Below the pieces are notes generated by a model. That model was not told where the DNA came from and made no database searches. It saw only the letters and a list, made by a program, of their open reading frames with translations. Made by a program: the position numbers and the translations under genes. From Paragemmobacter amnigenus (GTDB lineage: Bacteria; Pseudomonadota; Alphaproteobacteria; Rhodobacterales; Rhodobacteraceae), in the NCBI RefSeq assembly GCF_009908265.2, contig NZ_JAAATX020000013.1:91207-155206 (forward strand): a DNA stretch of 64,000 bases. Reading direction: 5' to 3'. Positions 8,973 through 17,696 of this stretch are shown piece after piece (the stretch's first letter is position 1; each line of letters begins with the position of its first letter).

Positions 8973-9892
8973 TGCCGCGCGAGAGGATCGCCCTCGTAGG
9001 CATCGGCAAGATCGCCCGGGATCAGCATGTGCCCGCCTTGGCAGCGTCGCCCGACTGGGAACTGGCGGCGACGGTCAGCCGGTCGGGGACGGTGGAGGGG
9101 GTGGAGGCCTTCACCGATTTCGCCGCCATGCTGGAGGCGCGGCCCGATATCGGGACCGTGTCGCTGTGCCTGCCGCCGCAGCCGCGCTATCCCTATGCCG
9201 AGGCGGCGATACGGGCGGGGCGGCATGTGATGCTGGAAAAGCCGCCGGGGCAGACGCTGGCCGAGGTGCATTGCCTGCGCGCGCTGGCAGATGCCTTTGG
9301 CGTGTCGCTTTACGCGACATGGCACAGCCGGATGGCGGCGGCGGTGGCACCGGCCAAGGCGTGGCTGGCGGGGCGGGTGGTGACATCGGCGCGGATCGTC
9401 TGGCGCGAGGATGTGCGCAAGTGGCATCCGGGGCAGGACTGGGTGTTCGAACCCGGCGGGATGGGAGTCTTTGATCCCGGCATCAATGCGCTGTCGATCC
9501 TGACCGAGATCCTGCCGCATACGGGGCATGTGACGGGGGCGGAGCTGGAATTTCCGGCCAACCGTGACACGCCGATTGCGGCGCGGCTGCGGTTTTCGGA
9601 GAATATCACTGCCGATTTCGACTGGCGGCAGGAAGGCCCGCAGACCTGGGATATCGAGATCGAGACGGATGCGGGGCCCTGCGCGCTGCGCCTTGGCGGC
9701 AACCGGTTCGAGGTGGCGGGCCGCGATGTGGCGGGCGAGGAGAGCATCATGGGGGAATATCCCGCGCTTTACGCCCGCATGGCCGAGCTGGTGCGGGGGT
9801 CGCAGTCCGAGGTTGACCTTGCGCCGATGGTGCATGTGGCGGATGCGCTAACGCTGGGGCGTCGGGTGGTCACCGATCCGTTCCACTTCTGA
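8972..9892 (+). CDS. araA: Gfo/Idh-family sugar 1-dehydrogenase (L-arabinose / D-galactose)
   Basis: NAD(P)-dependent oxidation of the aldose to its lactone, the first step of the non-phosphorylative pathway. The 306-residue protein has an N-terminal Rossmann motif (VGIGKIARDQH), the EKP lysine (HVMLEKPPG), ATWHSR, and the stretch WHPGQ...EPGGMGVFDPGINALSI. That stretch closely matches Azospirillum L-arabinose 1-dehydrogenase (AraA), and related enzymes act on galactose. The start overlaps the dehydratase stop (ATGA). A lactonase and the ketoglutarate-semialdehyde dehydrogenase are not in the window. The symbol follows the Azospirillum pathway and is not L-arabinose isomerase. Confidence 0.85.
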   Translation: MPRERIALVGIGKIARDQHVPALAASPDWELAATVSRSGTVEGVEAFTDFAAMLEARPDIGTVSLCLPPQPRYPYAEAAIRAGRHVMLEKPPGQTLAEVHCLRALADAFGVSLYATWHSRMAAAVAPAKAWLAGRVVTSARIVWREDVRKWHPGQDWVFEPGGMGVFDPGINALSILTEILPHTGHVTGAELEFPANRDTPIAARLRFSENITADFDWRQEGPQTWDIEIETDAGPCALRLGGNRFEVAGRDVAGEESIMGEYPALYARMAELVRGSQSEVDLAPMVHVADALTLGRRVVTDPFHF

Positions 9893-10176
9893 ACGGGATG
9901 CAGTGACCGGCAGCGGGGCGATCCGTCTGGGGAACGGAGGCTATGTGGCCCTGCCCGCGCTGCCGGTATGAACCATCTGCACTGGCACTGCACATATCCG
10001 GTATTGCGCTAGGGACGCCTCGGATCGGTCCGGCGGATTCCGCCTTTCCTTAAACAACAGGTATCCGGCAAAACGTTCCCTGTCGCTTGCGCGGTCGGGG
10101 GAGGCGGGTTTGACACCGTGGTGGCGGGGCGACCAACGCCTGTCGTTTCCATCCCTTGGTCGGCCTAAACAATTCG
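9893..10176. other. Intergenic region without a recognisable gene
   Basis: About 280 bases between the sugar operon and the convergent RND pump genes. I see no open frame with coding character, no tRNA and no strong plus-strand terminator. The element CCGGTAT occurs twice (near 9960 and 10000), which may be chance. Confidence 0.5.
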
Positions 10177-10205
10177 CCGGCGGGGACGTCCTGCGCCCCC
10201 GCCGG
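10177..10205 (-). terminator. Probable terminator of the RND operon
   Basis: CCGGCGGGG (10177-10185) pairs perfectly with CCCCGCCGG (10197-10205) around an 11-base loop, 7 bases beyond the stop of the pump gene. On the minus strand the stem is followed by CGAATTGTTT, a weak U-tract, so the direction fits the pump operon. Confidence 0.6.
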
Positions 10206-10211
10206 TCGCGG

Positions 10212-13200
10212 TCAGGTGCGGAACACCCGGTAGATCGCGGGAATCACCAGAACGGTGAGCAGGGTCGAGGACAAGAGCCCGAAGAGGAGCGAGATCGCGA
10301 GGCCCTGGAAGATCGGGTCGGCGAGGATGACCACGGCCCCGATCATGGCGGCGATGGCGGTCAGCAGGATCGGCTTGAAGCGGATCGCGCCGGCCTCGAT
10401 CAGGCGGTCGACGGTGACGTCGCCGGTGCCTGTGTTGCGGATGAAGTCCACGAGCAGGATGGAGTTCCGCACGATGATCCCCGCAAGGGCGATGAAGCCG
10501 ATCATGGAGGTGGCCGAGAAGGGCGCCCCGAAGAGCCAGTGGCCAAGGATGATGCCGAGGAAGGTCAGCGGGATGGGCGTCAGGATCACCAGCGGCAGCT
10601 TGAACGAGCCGAATTGCGCCACGACGAGGATGTAGATGCCCAGCAGCGCCACGCCGAAGGCGGCGCCCATGTCGCGGAAGGTGACGAAGGTCACTTCCCA
10701 TTCGCCGTCCCAGAGGAGGGTGGTCTTCGTCTCGTCCTCGGGCTGGCCGTGCAGGCTGATTTCGGGTTTCGTGCCGGGGGCCCAGTCCTGCGCCTCGATC
10801 GCGCGGGCGACGGCGAGCATGCCGTAGAGGGGCGCTTCGAAATCGCCCGCCAGTTCGGCGGTGACCATTTCCGCCTCGCGCCCGTTGTGGCGGAAGACGG
10901 GGAATGAGGCGGTTTCGGTTGCCACCTGCACCACGTCGCCCAGTTCCACCACGCCGCGCGCACCGGGAAGGGTGTTGGCGGGGATGGGGGTGGTCAGGAA
11001 GCGGGCATCCAGCACGCGGTCGGACCTGTCGCGCCCGACGATGAGCGGGATCGGGTGGCGGCCGTCGCCGCGGTGGGAATAGCCCACCGTCTGGCCGCCG
11101 TTCAGGAGCGCGATGGTGTCGAAGACGTCCTGTTCCTGCACCCCGAAGAAATCGAGGTCGTCGGTCGAAATCGTGGCGCGCAGGCGGGGTGCGGGCTGGC
11201 CGAAGCTGTCATCCACATCGACGATGAAGGGGATGCTTTCGAACGCGGCCCTGATCTGGGCGGCGGCGGCGCGGCGGGTTTCGGCGTCGGGGCCATAGAC
11301 CTCGGCCAGCAAGGTCGCGATGACGGGGGGGCCGGGGGGCGGTTCGACGGTTTTCAGGACCGTGCCCGCGGGGAGGTCGAGGGTTTTCAGCCGCTCGCGG
11401 ATGTCCAGCGCGATGGCGTGGCTGGCGCGGTCGCGGTCGGTTTTCGGCAGGAGGTTGATCGCCACCTCGCCCAGTTGCGGTTCAGCGCGCAGGTAGGTGT
11501 GGCGGACAAGGCCATTGAAATTGAAGGGCGCGGGGGTGCCGGCGTGGGTCTGCACGCTGGTCACCTCGGGCAGTTGCAGCACGATCGCGGCGACGTCCTG
11601 CGCGACGCGGTCGGTGGCTTCGACCGATGCGCCTTCGGGCAGGTCGATCATCACCGAGAGTTCGGACTTGTTGTCGAAGGGCAGGAGCTTGACCGTCACG
11701 TCGCGGGTATAGAGAGCGGCGAGCGAGCCGAAGGAGAGCACGGCGGTGACGAGGAGGAAGGTCAGGCTGCGCCGTTTCGTGGCCAGAAGCGGGCGGGCGG
11801 TGGCGTTGTAGGCACGTTCCAGCCAGCCGCCGTGATGGCCGCCGTGGGTGTCGTCATGGGCATGGGCGGACATGTCGGCGCGGCCCGCGATCTTGACCAT
11901 CAGCCACGGCGTGATGATGACCGCGACGAAGAAGGAGAAGATCATCGCGGCAGAGGCATTGGCGGGAATGGGCGACATGTAGGGGCCCATGAGGCCCGAG
12001 ACGAAGAGCATGGGCAGCAGCGCCGCGACCACGGTCAGGGTGGCGACGATGGTGGGATTGCCCACTTCGGCCACGGCGTCGATGGCGGCCTGCATCCGCG
12101 GGCGGGCGTCCTTCATGCCCCAGTGGCGGGCGATATTCTCGATCACCACGATGGCGTCGTCGACGAGGATGCCGATGGAGAAGATCAGCGCAAAGAGCGA
12201 GACGCGGTTGAGCGTGTAGCCCATGATCCATGCGGCAAAGAGGGTCAGAAGGATCGTGACGGGTATGACGATGGCGACCACGACCGCCTCGCGCCAGCCG
12301 ATGGCGAGCCAGACCAGCGCGATGATGGACACGGTGGCAAGGCCGAGGTGGAACAGCAGCTCGTTGGCCTTTTCGTTGGCAGTTTCGCCATAGTCGCGGG
12401 TGATGGTGAGGGTGACGCCGTCGGGGATCAGGCGGGGTTCGAGGAGGTGGATGGCGTGCAGCACCTCTTCGGCCACGACCACGGCATTGGCGCCGGCGCG
12501 TTTGGCGATGGCCAGCGTCACTGCGGGCGAGCGGGCGATGCTGCCGTCTTCGGCCCGTGTCAGGTGGCTGACGATGTGGTCGGAGGTGTCGGGGACGAAG
12601 CGGACGGTCGCCACGTCCGAGACATAGACGGGCCGTCCGTCGCGGGTGGTCAGAAGGAGGTTCGCCACCTCGGCCGGTGCGGTCAGGGTCTGGCCCGCCA
12701 CAAGGTCGATCTGGTTGCCGCCGTCGCGGAGTTTGCCGGTGTTGAGCGTGCGGTTGGCCTGGGCCACCTTGCCCGCAAGCTGTTGCAGGGTGACGCCGTA
12801 AAGCGCCAGACGGTCGGGGTCGGGTTCGATGCGGATTGCCTCCTGCGCCTCTCCGACCAGATAGGTCAGGCCGACATCTTCGGTCTTCATCACCTCGGAT
12901 TGCAGGGTGCGGGCAAGGCGGGTCAGGTCGTTGGCCGTGATGTCGGAGGCGGGGTCGGCAGAGAGGGTGAGCGACAGGATCGCCACGTCGTCGATGCCGC
13001 GCCCGATCACCAGCGGTTCGGGGATGCCGACGGGGATTCGGTCCATGTTGGCGCGCAGCTTGTCGTGCACGCGCAGGATGGCGTCTTCGGCCTTGGTGCC
13101 CACTTCGAAGCGGGCGGTGACGAGGGCGGCGTCGTCGCGGGTCTGGCTGTAGACATGTTCGACGTCGTTGATCCCCTTGACGAGGATTTCCAGCGGTTCG

Positions 13201-13424
13201 GTCACCAGTTTCACGGCATCTTCGGCGCGCAGGCCCTGGGCCTGCACGTGGATGTCGACGAGGGGGACGGAGATCTGCGGTTCCTCCTCGCGCGGGAGGG
13301 AGATCAGCGCGACGAGGCCCGCGGCGAGGGCCGCGAGGATGAAGAGGGGGGTGAGCGCCGAGGCGATGAAGGCGCGGGTCAGGCGGCCCGCGATGCCGAG
13401 GGCGGTGTCGGGACGGTCAGTCAT
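10212..13424 (-). CDS. RND efflux transporter, inner-membrane permease subunit
   Basis: Proton-driven multidrug or small-molecule exporter of the AcrB/HAE superfamily (1070 residues). The first transmembrane helix lies at about residues 20-42. The paired aspartates of the proton relay are in GILVDDAIVVIENI near residue 420, and a second membrane block fills the C-terminus, ending in IPAIYRVFRT. Two large periplasmic loops lie between, as usual. It overlaps the upstream fusion-protein gene by 8 bases, so the two form one operon. No outer-membrane TolC gene is present, so an unlinked one is probably used. The substrate cannot be inferred. Confidence 0.93.
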   Translation of the reverse strand: MTDRPDTALGIAGRLTRAFIASALTPLFILAALAAGLVALISLPREEEPQISVPLVDIHVQAQGLRAEDAVKLVTEPLEILVKGINDVEHVYSQTRDDAALVTARFEVGTKAEDAILRVHDKLRANMDRIPVGIPEPLVIGRGIDDVAILSLTLSADPASDITANDLTRLARTLQSEVMKTEDVGLTYLVGEAQEAIRIEPDPDRLALYGVTLQQLAGKVAQANRTLNTGKLRDGGNQIDLVAGQTLTAPAEVANLLLTTRDGRPVYVSDVATVRFVPDTSDHIVSHLTRAEDGSIARSPAVTLAIAKRAGANAVVVAEEVLHAIHLLEPRLIPDGVTLTITRDYGETANEKANELLFHLGLATVSIIALVWLAIGWREAVVVAIVIPVTILLTLFAAWIMGYTLNRVSLFALIFSIGILVDDAIVVIENIARHWGMKDARPRMQAAIDAVAEVGNPTIVATLTVVAALLPMLFVSGLMGPYMSPIPANASAAMIFSFFVAVIITPWLMVKIAGRADMSAHAHDDTHGGHHGGWLERAYNATARPLLATKRRSLTFLLVTAVLSFGSLAALYTRDVTVKLLPFDNKSELSVMIDLPEGASVEATDRVAQDVAAIVLQLPEVTSVQTHAGTPAPFNFNGLVRHTYLRAEPQLGEVAINLLPKTDRDRASHAIALDIRERLKTLDLPAGTVLKTVEPPPGPPVIATLLAEVYGPDAETRRAAAAQIRAAFESIPFIVDVDDSFGQPAPRLRATISTDDLDFFGVQEQDVFDTIALLNGGQTVGYSHRGDGRHPIPLIVGRDRSDRVLDARFLTTPIPANTLPGARGVVELGDVVQVATETASFPVFRHNGREAEMVTAELAGDFEAPLYGMLAVARAIEAQDWAPGTKPEISLHGQPEDETKTTLLWDGEWEVTFVTFRDMGAAFGVALLGIYILVVAQFGSFKLPLVILTPIPLTFLGIILGHWLFGAPFSATSMIGFIALAGIIVRNSILLVDFIRNTGTGDVTVDRLIEAGAIRFKPILLTAIAAMIGAVVILADPIFQGLAISLLFGLLSSTLLTVLVIPAIYRVFRT

Positions 13425-14427
13425 GGCTGGCCTCTTCTGCGGCGGGGGCTTCGGGGGCTTGGGTCAGGATGCGGTCGCCCGCGCGCAGGCCGGAGAGGAT
13501 TTCGACCATGGGCTGGCCGTCGATCACCTCGTGCGTGCCGGGGACGACGGCGCGCAGGCCCGCGCCGTCGATGGCGACGAAGTCGAGCCCCGCGCGGGTG
13601 ACGAGGGCGGTTTCCGGCACGGCGAGCGCCTGCCGGTCGCCCACCGGCAGGCGGACGAGGATGCGGGCGTCGACGAAGTCGTCGGGAAGGCCCTGCACCT
13701 CGACATCGGCGATGACGCGGCCGTTCTCGATCAGCGGGTAGATGCGGATGAGGGTGCCTTCGGTCGGACCTCCGGCGCCGTCGATCCGGATCGTGGCGCC
13801 CGTGGTCAGGTCGGCGGCGTGGCGTTCGGGGATGGCAAGGCGCAGGAAGATGCCGCCGCCGCCCAGCATGGCCACGGGTTCGCCCGGCAGGACGACCGCG
13901 CCCTGTGCCACGGGCACGTCAAGGATGCGCCCCGAGACGGGGGCGAGCACCGCGCCTTCGGCGGCCTGCTGTTCGACGACCTGCCGCTGCGCGTCGAGTG
14001 CTGCGATCTGGCCGGTCACCACATCGACCTGCGTGCGGAGCGCGTCGAGCCGCTGGGCCGTGGTGACGCCCTGTTTCAGCAGTTCCTCGCCACGGGTCAG
14101 TTCGGCCTGTGCATTGTCCAGTTGCGCCGCAAGCGCCTGACGCTGGGCGGTCAGGGCCGAGAGCTGGAAGCCGATCTTCTGGTCGACGATCTCGGCCAGC
14201 ACATCGCCCTGTTCGACCGTATCGCCTTCGGCCACGCGCAGGCTGGCCAGAGTGCCGCCAAGGCGGGCGCGGGCGGGGATACGGTCGCGCGCCTCGATCC
14301 GGCCGTAGACGGCCTTCCATTCGGTCAGGGTGACGGGGGCGAGGGTGACGCTCTCGGCCCGCGCGGCGGAAGCGGGGAGGAGGGCGGAGGCGAGGGCGAG
14401 AAAGGATGCGGTGGCGAGGATACGCAT
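13417..14427 (-). CDS. RND efflux periplasmic adaptor (membrane fusion protein)
   Basis: 336-residue adaptor linking the RND pump to an outer-membrane channel. A signal sequence (MRILATASFLALASALLPA, cleavage near AARAES) is followed by a split lipoyl half-motif, an alpha-helical hairpin rich in Ala/Gln/Leu (about residues 85-150) and a beta-barrel domain with FLRLAIPERHAADL. It is first in the two-gene minus-strand operon, with GGAGTCTCCC just before the ATG. A palindromic site lies 48 bases upstream. Confidence 0.9.
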   Translation of the reverse strand: MRILATASFLALASALLPASAARAESVTLAPVTLTEWKAVYGRIEARDRIPARARLGGTLASLRVAEGDTVEQGDVLAEIVDQKIGFQLSALTAQRQALAAQLDNAQAELTRGEELLKQGVTTAQRLDALRTQVDVVTGQIAALDAQRQVVEQQAAEGAVLAPVSGRILDVPVAQGAVVLPGEPVAMLGGGGIFLRLAIPERHAADLTTGATIRIDGAGGPTEGTLIRIYPLIENGRVIADVEVQGLPDDFVDARILVRLPVGDRQALAVPETALVTRAGLDFVAIDGAGLRAVVPGTHEVIDGQPMVEILSGLRAGDRILTQAPEAPAAEEASHD

Positions 14428-14474
14428 GGGAGACTCCTGCGGGTGACGGGGCAGAGGTAGACTGTCCCGATATA

Positions 14475-14494
14475 ATATTCAAGACTGTGAATAT
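14475..14494. promoter_or_regulatory. AT-rich palindrome, candidate repressor operator for the RND operon
   Basis: ATATTCA (14475-14481) and TGAATAT (14488-14494) form a perfect 7-bp inverted repeat with a 6-base centre, in the only strongly AT-rich patch between the divergent RND and LacI-family genes. A TATAAT hexamer at 14471-14476 overlaps it on the plus strand. The shape fits a TetR- or LacI-type operator; which protein binds is unknown. Confidence 0.45.
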
Positions 14495-14583
14495 ATATTT
14501 CCTGCGCGATGTGGCGGATGGGGCAAATGGCTTGCCCTTTGGCGAAAGGGGGTTAGACAGGACGGGCAGCAGGGCCGGAGCGG

Positions 14584-15567
14584 ATGACCAAGATCAGGGA
14601 TATCGCCAAGCGTGCGGGGGCGTCCATCGCGACGGTGTCGCGGGTGGTCAACGGGTCGGGCTATGTCAGCGCCGGGATGCGCGCGCGGATCGAGGCGGCG
14701 GTGCGCGAGCTGGACTATCGGCCCAATGCGGGGGCGCGGGCGATGCGGTCGGGGTCGAGCCGGATGGTGGGCGTGCTGCTGCCTGCGCTGGATGTGCATT
14801 TCTTCGGGATACTGGCCCATACGGTGGAGCAGGCGCTGTTCGCGCGGGGCTATCAGGCGATGATCTGTTCGACGGCGGAAAGCCCCGAGCATGAGGCGGC
14901 CTATGTGGGCGCGATGCTGGCGCAGCAGGTGGACGGGGTGATCATGGCCGCCGTCGCGTCGGACGGGGCGGGGGTGGGGCGGCTGGTGGCGGCGGGGGTG
15001 CCCATCGTGGCGGTGGACCGCGCCCTGCCCGGGCTGGCGGCGGTGGCGGTGGATCATCATGCGGGCGGGCGGATGCTGGCGCGGCATCTTCTGGACCTTG
15101 GCCACCGCGCCATCGGGGTGGTGGGCGCGCCGGACCATTCCGCGCCGGTGCAGGAACGTCTGGCAGGCATCACGGCGGAACTGGCGGGGGCGGGGCTCGC
15201 GCCCGTGGCCGTGCGGCTGGGGGCGGAGCACGGGTTCGAGGCCTGCCGCGCGCTGGCCGATGCGCTGCTGGGCGAGGTGCTGCCCACGGCGATCATCGGG
15301 ACGACCGACATGGCGGCGATCGGGGCGATCCATGCGGCGGCAGGGCGGGGGCTGGTGGTCCCGCGCGACCTGTCGGTGATCGGTTTCGACGATCTGCCGG
15401 CGGCGCGCTATACGATCCCGCAACTGACGACGGTCGCCCAGCCGGTGCGCGAGATCGGGCAGGCGGCGGTGGAGCGTCTGCTGGCGCTGATGGAGGGGAA
15501 ACCGGCGCTGCCGCCGCCCGTGCTGGCGCTGCGGCTGGTGGAGCGGGGGACGACGGGGCGGGTTTGA
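14584..15567 (+). CDS. LacI/GalR-family transcriptional regulator
   Basis: 327-residue repressor. The N-terminal LacI helix-turn-helix is clear (IRDIAKRAGASIATVSRVVN, residues 4-23), followed by the hinge RPNAGARAMRSGSS and a periplasmic-binding-like effector domain ending with the usual DLSVIGFDDLPAARY strand. It is divergent from the RND operon and has no sugar-use gene immediately downstream, so its target is unclear. It might act on the sugar operon 5 kb away or on the palindrome at 14475-14494. Confidence 0.9.
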   Translation: MTKIRDIAKRAGASIATVSRVVNGSGYVSAGMRARIEAAVRELDYRPNAGARAMRSGSSRMVGVLLPALDVHFFGILAHTVEQALFARGYQAMICSTAESPEHEAAYVGAMLAQQVDGVIMAAVASDGAGVGRLVAAGVPIVAVDRALPGLAAVAVDHHAGGRMLARHLLDLGHRAIGVVGAPDHSAPVQERLAGITAELAGAGLAPVAVRLGAEHGFEACRALADALLGEVLPTAIIGTTDMAAIGAIHAAAGRGLVVPRDLSVIGFDDLPAARYTIPQLTTVAQPVREIGQAAVERLLALMEGKPALPPPVLALRLVERGTTGRV

Positions 15568-15644
15568 GGGGGGCCTTGTCTTGAGGCGCGGCTCTCGGGC
15601 GTTCGGCCATGAGTTTGCAGAACATTTGCGCTTCGGTTGGTCCT

Positions 15645-15738
15645 CACCCGGGGCCAAAGCCCCGGGTGGCGGCCGTCCCGCCCCCCCGGGGCGGCCGCAC
15701 ATATATGTGCAGCCACCCCGACGGGACGGCCGCCACCC
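15645..15738. repeat. Nested and overlapping hairpin array
   Basis: Three inverted repeats lie between the convergent LacI and aldo/keto reductase genes. Hairpin 1 is CACCCGGGGC / GCCCCGGGTG (15645-15654 with 15659-15668), a perfect 10-bp stem with a CAAA loop. Hairpin 2 is a perfect 17-bp inverted repeat (15664-15680 with 15722-15738) that encloses a 14-bp palindrome GCACATATATGTGC (15697-15710). The right arm of hairpin 1 overlaps the left arm of hairpin 2, so the two folds exclude each other. It could be a bidirectional terminator or a REP-like extragenic element. Confidence 0.7.
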
Positions 15739-15779
15739 TTGCGTTGCGCATAAGGGGCGGCGTCTTGGCTCACCATCCC

Positions 15780-16823
15780 TCAATACGGCATCGGATGTTC
15801 GCGATGTGCCGCGTCGATGTCGGCCATAACCTCGTCCGACAGGGTGACGTCGCCCGCGCCGAGGGCGGTTTTCAACTGGTCCAGCGTCGTCGCCCCGAAG
15901 ATCGGGATGCAGGGGAAGGGGCGTTGGCGGCAGAAGGCGATGGCCATCTGCGCGGGGTCGAGGCCGTGGCGCGCGGCGATGCCGAGATAGGCCGCGACGG
16001 CGGGAAAGACGCGGGGCGTGATACGCCCGCCCAGCGTGGGGTTGAGCGACCGGCGCGAGCCGTCTGGGATCACGCCGCCCGCATATTTGCCCGTCAGAAG
16101 CCCCGTGGCGAGGGGCGAGAAGGCGAGGAGGGGGAGGTTCTCGGCCACCGACAGCTCGGCCCAGTCGCTGTCGAACTGGCGGCAGAGGAGGGAATATTCG
16201 TTCTGCACCGAGGCGACGCGGGGCAGGCCGTGGGTTTCGGCAAGGTGCAGCCAGCGCGCGGTGCCCCAGACGGAATCGTTGGACAGGGCGAGGTGGCGGA
16301 TCTTGCCTTCGGCGATCAGATCCTGCGCGGCGCGCAGCACGTCGAGCATGTGGTCGGTCACCTGCGCGCGGTCGAGCGGGCGGGGGTCATAGTCCCAGAT
16401 CTGGCGGAAATGGTAGCTGCCGCGGTTGGGCCAGTGCATCTGGTAGAGGTCGATCACATCCGTCTGCAACCGTTTCAGCGAGCCGTCCACCGCCGCGCGC
16501 AGCGTCGCCCCCGTGATGGGCGCGCCGTCGCGGACGGCCTGCTGCCCTTCGCCCGTGATCTTGGTGGCCAGCACGATCCGGTCGCGCCCCCCGCGCGCGG
16601 CGAGCCAGGTTCCGATGATCTCTTCGGTCCGGCCTGCCGTCTCGGCGCTGACGGGGTTGACGGGGTACATCTCGGCCGTGTCCCAGAAGGTGCAGCCGTG
16701 ATCCAGCGCCATGTCCATCTGGGCGTGGCCGTCGGCTTCGGAATTCTGGGTGCCCCATGTCATGGTTCCGAGGCAGAGGTGGGAGACCATCAGGTCGGTC
16801 TGGCCGAGGCGGATCTGTTTCAT
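15780..16823 (-). CDS. Aldo/keto reductase (Tas-like)
   Basis: NADPH-dependent carbonyl reductase of 347 residues with a TIM-barrel fold. The tetrad residues are visible: Asp and Tyr in TFWDTAEMYPV (near residue 55), Lys in VLATKITG and His in LYQMHWPNRG. The YPVNP insertion and overall length match the E. coli Tas / YghZ-like group. The gene is convergent with the LacI regulator and divergent from imuA. The substrate is not indicated. Confidence 0.92.
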   Translation of the reverse strand: MKQIRLGQTDLMVSHLCLGTMTWGTQNSEADGHAQMDMALDHGCTFWDTAEMYPVNPVSAETAGRTEEIIGTWLAARGGRDRIVLATKITGEGQQAVRDGAPITGATLRAAVDGSLKRLQTDVIDLYQMHWPNRGSYHFRQIWDYDPRPLDRAQVTDHMLDVLRAAQDLIAEGKIRHLALSNDSVWGTARWLHLAETHGLPRVASVQNEYSLLCRQFDSDWAELSVAENLPLLAFSPLATGLLTGKYAGGVIPDGSRRSLNPTLGGRITPRVFPAVAAYLGIAARHGLDPAQMAIAFCRQRPFPCIPIFGATTLDQLKTALGAGDVTLSDEVMADIDAAHREHPMPY

Positions 16824-16931
16824 GCGCGTGTTCCTTTCCGTCTGGGACCAGAGCGTAGCGGGGGCGCGGGCGGGGGCAAGGGGGATTGCGGGCGGTTGAG
16901 AACGAATAGTGAACATGCTAGCCTTCGGGGC

Positions 16932-17573
16932 ATGAGTCTGCCTGTGCTTTCCGATCATGGCGCGCGGCCCCGCGGGCGGGGGATGGTGCCCCTGCCCGGC
17001 GGGGCGGCGGCGGGGATCGGGCTGGCGCGGGGACGGGTGCATGAATTGCGCGGCCCGTCGCGGGTGGCGCTGGCCGTGCAGGTGATGGGGGAATGCGCGG
17101 GGCCGGTGCTGTGGATCTATCCCGGCTGGCAGGCAGAGCGGCTTTATCCCGACGGGGTGGCGGTCTGGGCCGATCCGGCGCGGCTGATCTATGCGCGGGC
17201 GCGGCGGGCCGAGGATATCCTGTGGGCGATGGAAGAGGCGCTGCGGTCGGGCGCGGTGGGGCTGGTGGTGGCGGAACTGCCCGCCGCGCCCGCGCTGACG
17301 CCCGTGCGGCGGTTGCAGCTTGCGGCCGAGGCGGGGACGGAGGCGGCGCATCATGCGGGGCATGGCGTGGCGCCCTTGGGCCTGATGCTGACGGGGGGCG
17401 AGGCGGTGGCGGCGGGGGTGGAAAGCCGCTGGCGGATGTCGCCGCTGCCGTCGGCCGGCACGATGATCGAGGAGCGGGGGCCGGTCTGGCGGCTGGAGCG
17501 CGAGCGGGCGCGGGGGGCGGAGCCTGCGTCATGGCGGCTGGAGCGGGGGGCGCAGGGGGCGGTGCTGGTGTAG
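16932..17573 (+). CDS. imuA: ImuA-family protein (SOS mutagenesis accessory, RecA-like)
   Basis: 213 residues resembling alphaproteobacterial ImuA, a RecA/SulA-related partner of ImuB and DnaE2 in error-prone repair. Family stretches include GPVLWIYPGWQAERLYPDG, ILWAMEEALRSGAVGLVV and LTPVRRLQLAAEAG. The nucleotide-binding loop is not intact (GPSRVALAV at that position), as is common in ImuA. It starts at 16932 and is divergent from the aldo/keto reductase. The usual downstream imuB and dnaE2 are absent; a convergent NUDIX gene begins 123 bases later. Confidence 0.8.
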   Translation: MSLPVLSDHGARPRGRGMVPLPGGAAAGIGLARGRVHELRGPSRVALAVQVMGECAGPVLWIYPGWQAERLYPDGVAVWADPARLIYARARRAEDILWAMEEALRSGAVGLVVAELPAAPALTPVRRLQLAAEAGTEAAHHAGHGVAPLGLMLTGGEAVAAGVESRWRMSPLPSAGTMIEERGPVWRLERERARGAEPASWRLERGAQGAVLV

Positions 17574-17663
17574 GGCGGGGCGGTGATGGCCCATCCTGCG
17601 GGTGCGGGGCGGGGGCCTTGCCGTGCGGTTCTTCTTCGGGTGGTGGCCGCCACTCTTCTGTCA

Positions 17664-17690
17664 GGATAAATTACGTAAATTACGTAATCC
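17664..17690. repeat. AT-rich palindromic island after imuA
   Basis: Two overlapping copies of AATTACGTAA (near 17668-17688), each containing the palindrome TTACGTAA, sit in an otherwise very GC-rich context between imuA and the convergent NUDIX gene. It may be a terminator-like or protein-binding site, or a junction left where the imuB side was lost. Confidence 0.4.
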
Positions 17691-17696
17691 CGACCC

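Noticed and set aside
11055..13601. 848-residue plus-strand frame across the RND pump gene
   Set aside because: Gly/Asp/Val-rich shadow of the RND permease, without domains or a ribosome site.
17587..17666. Possible remnant of imuB after imuA
   Set aside because: None of the three forward frames reads like an ImuB N-terminus, so a remnant cannot be claimed.
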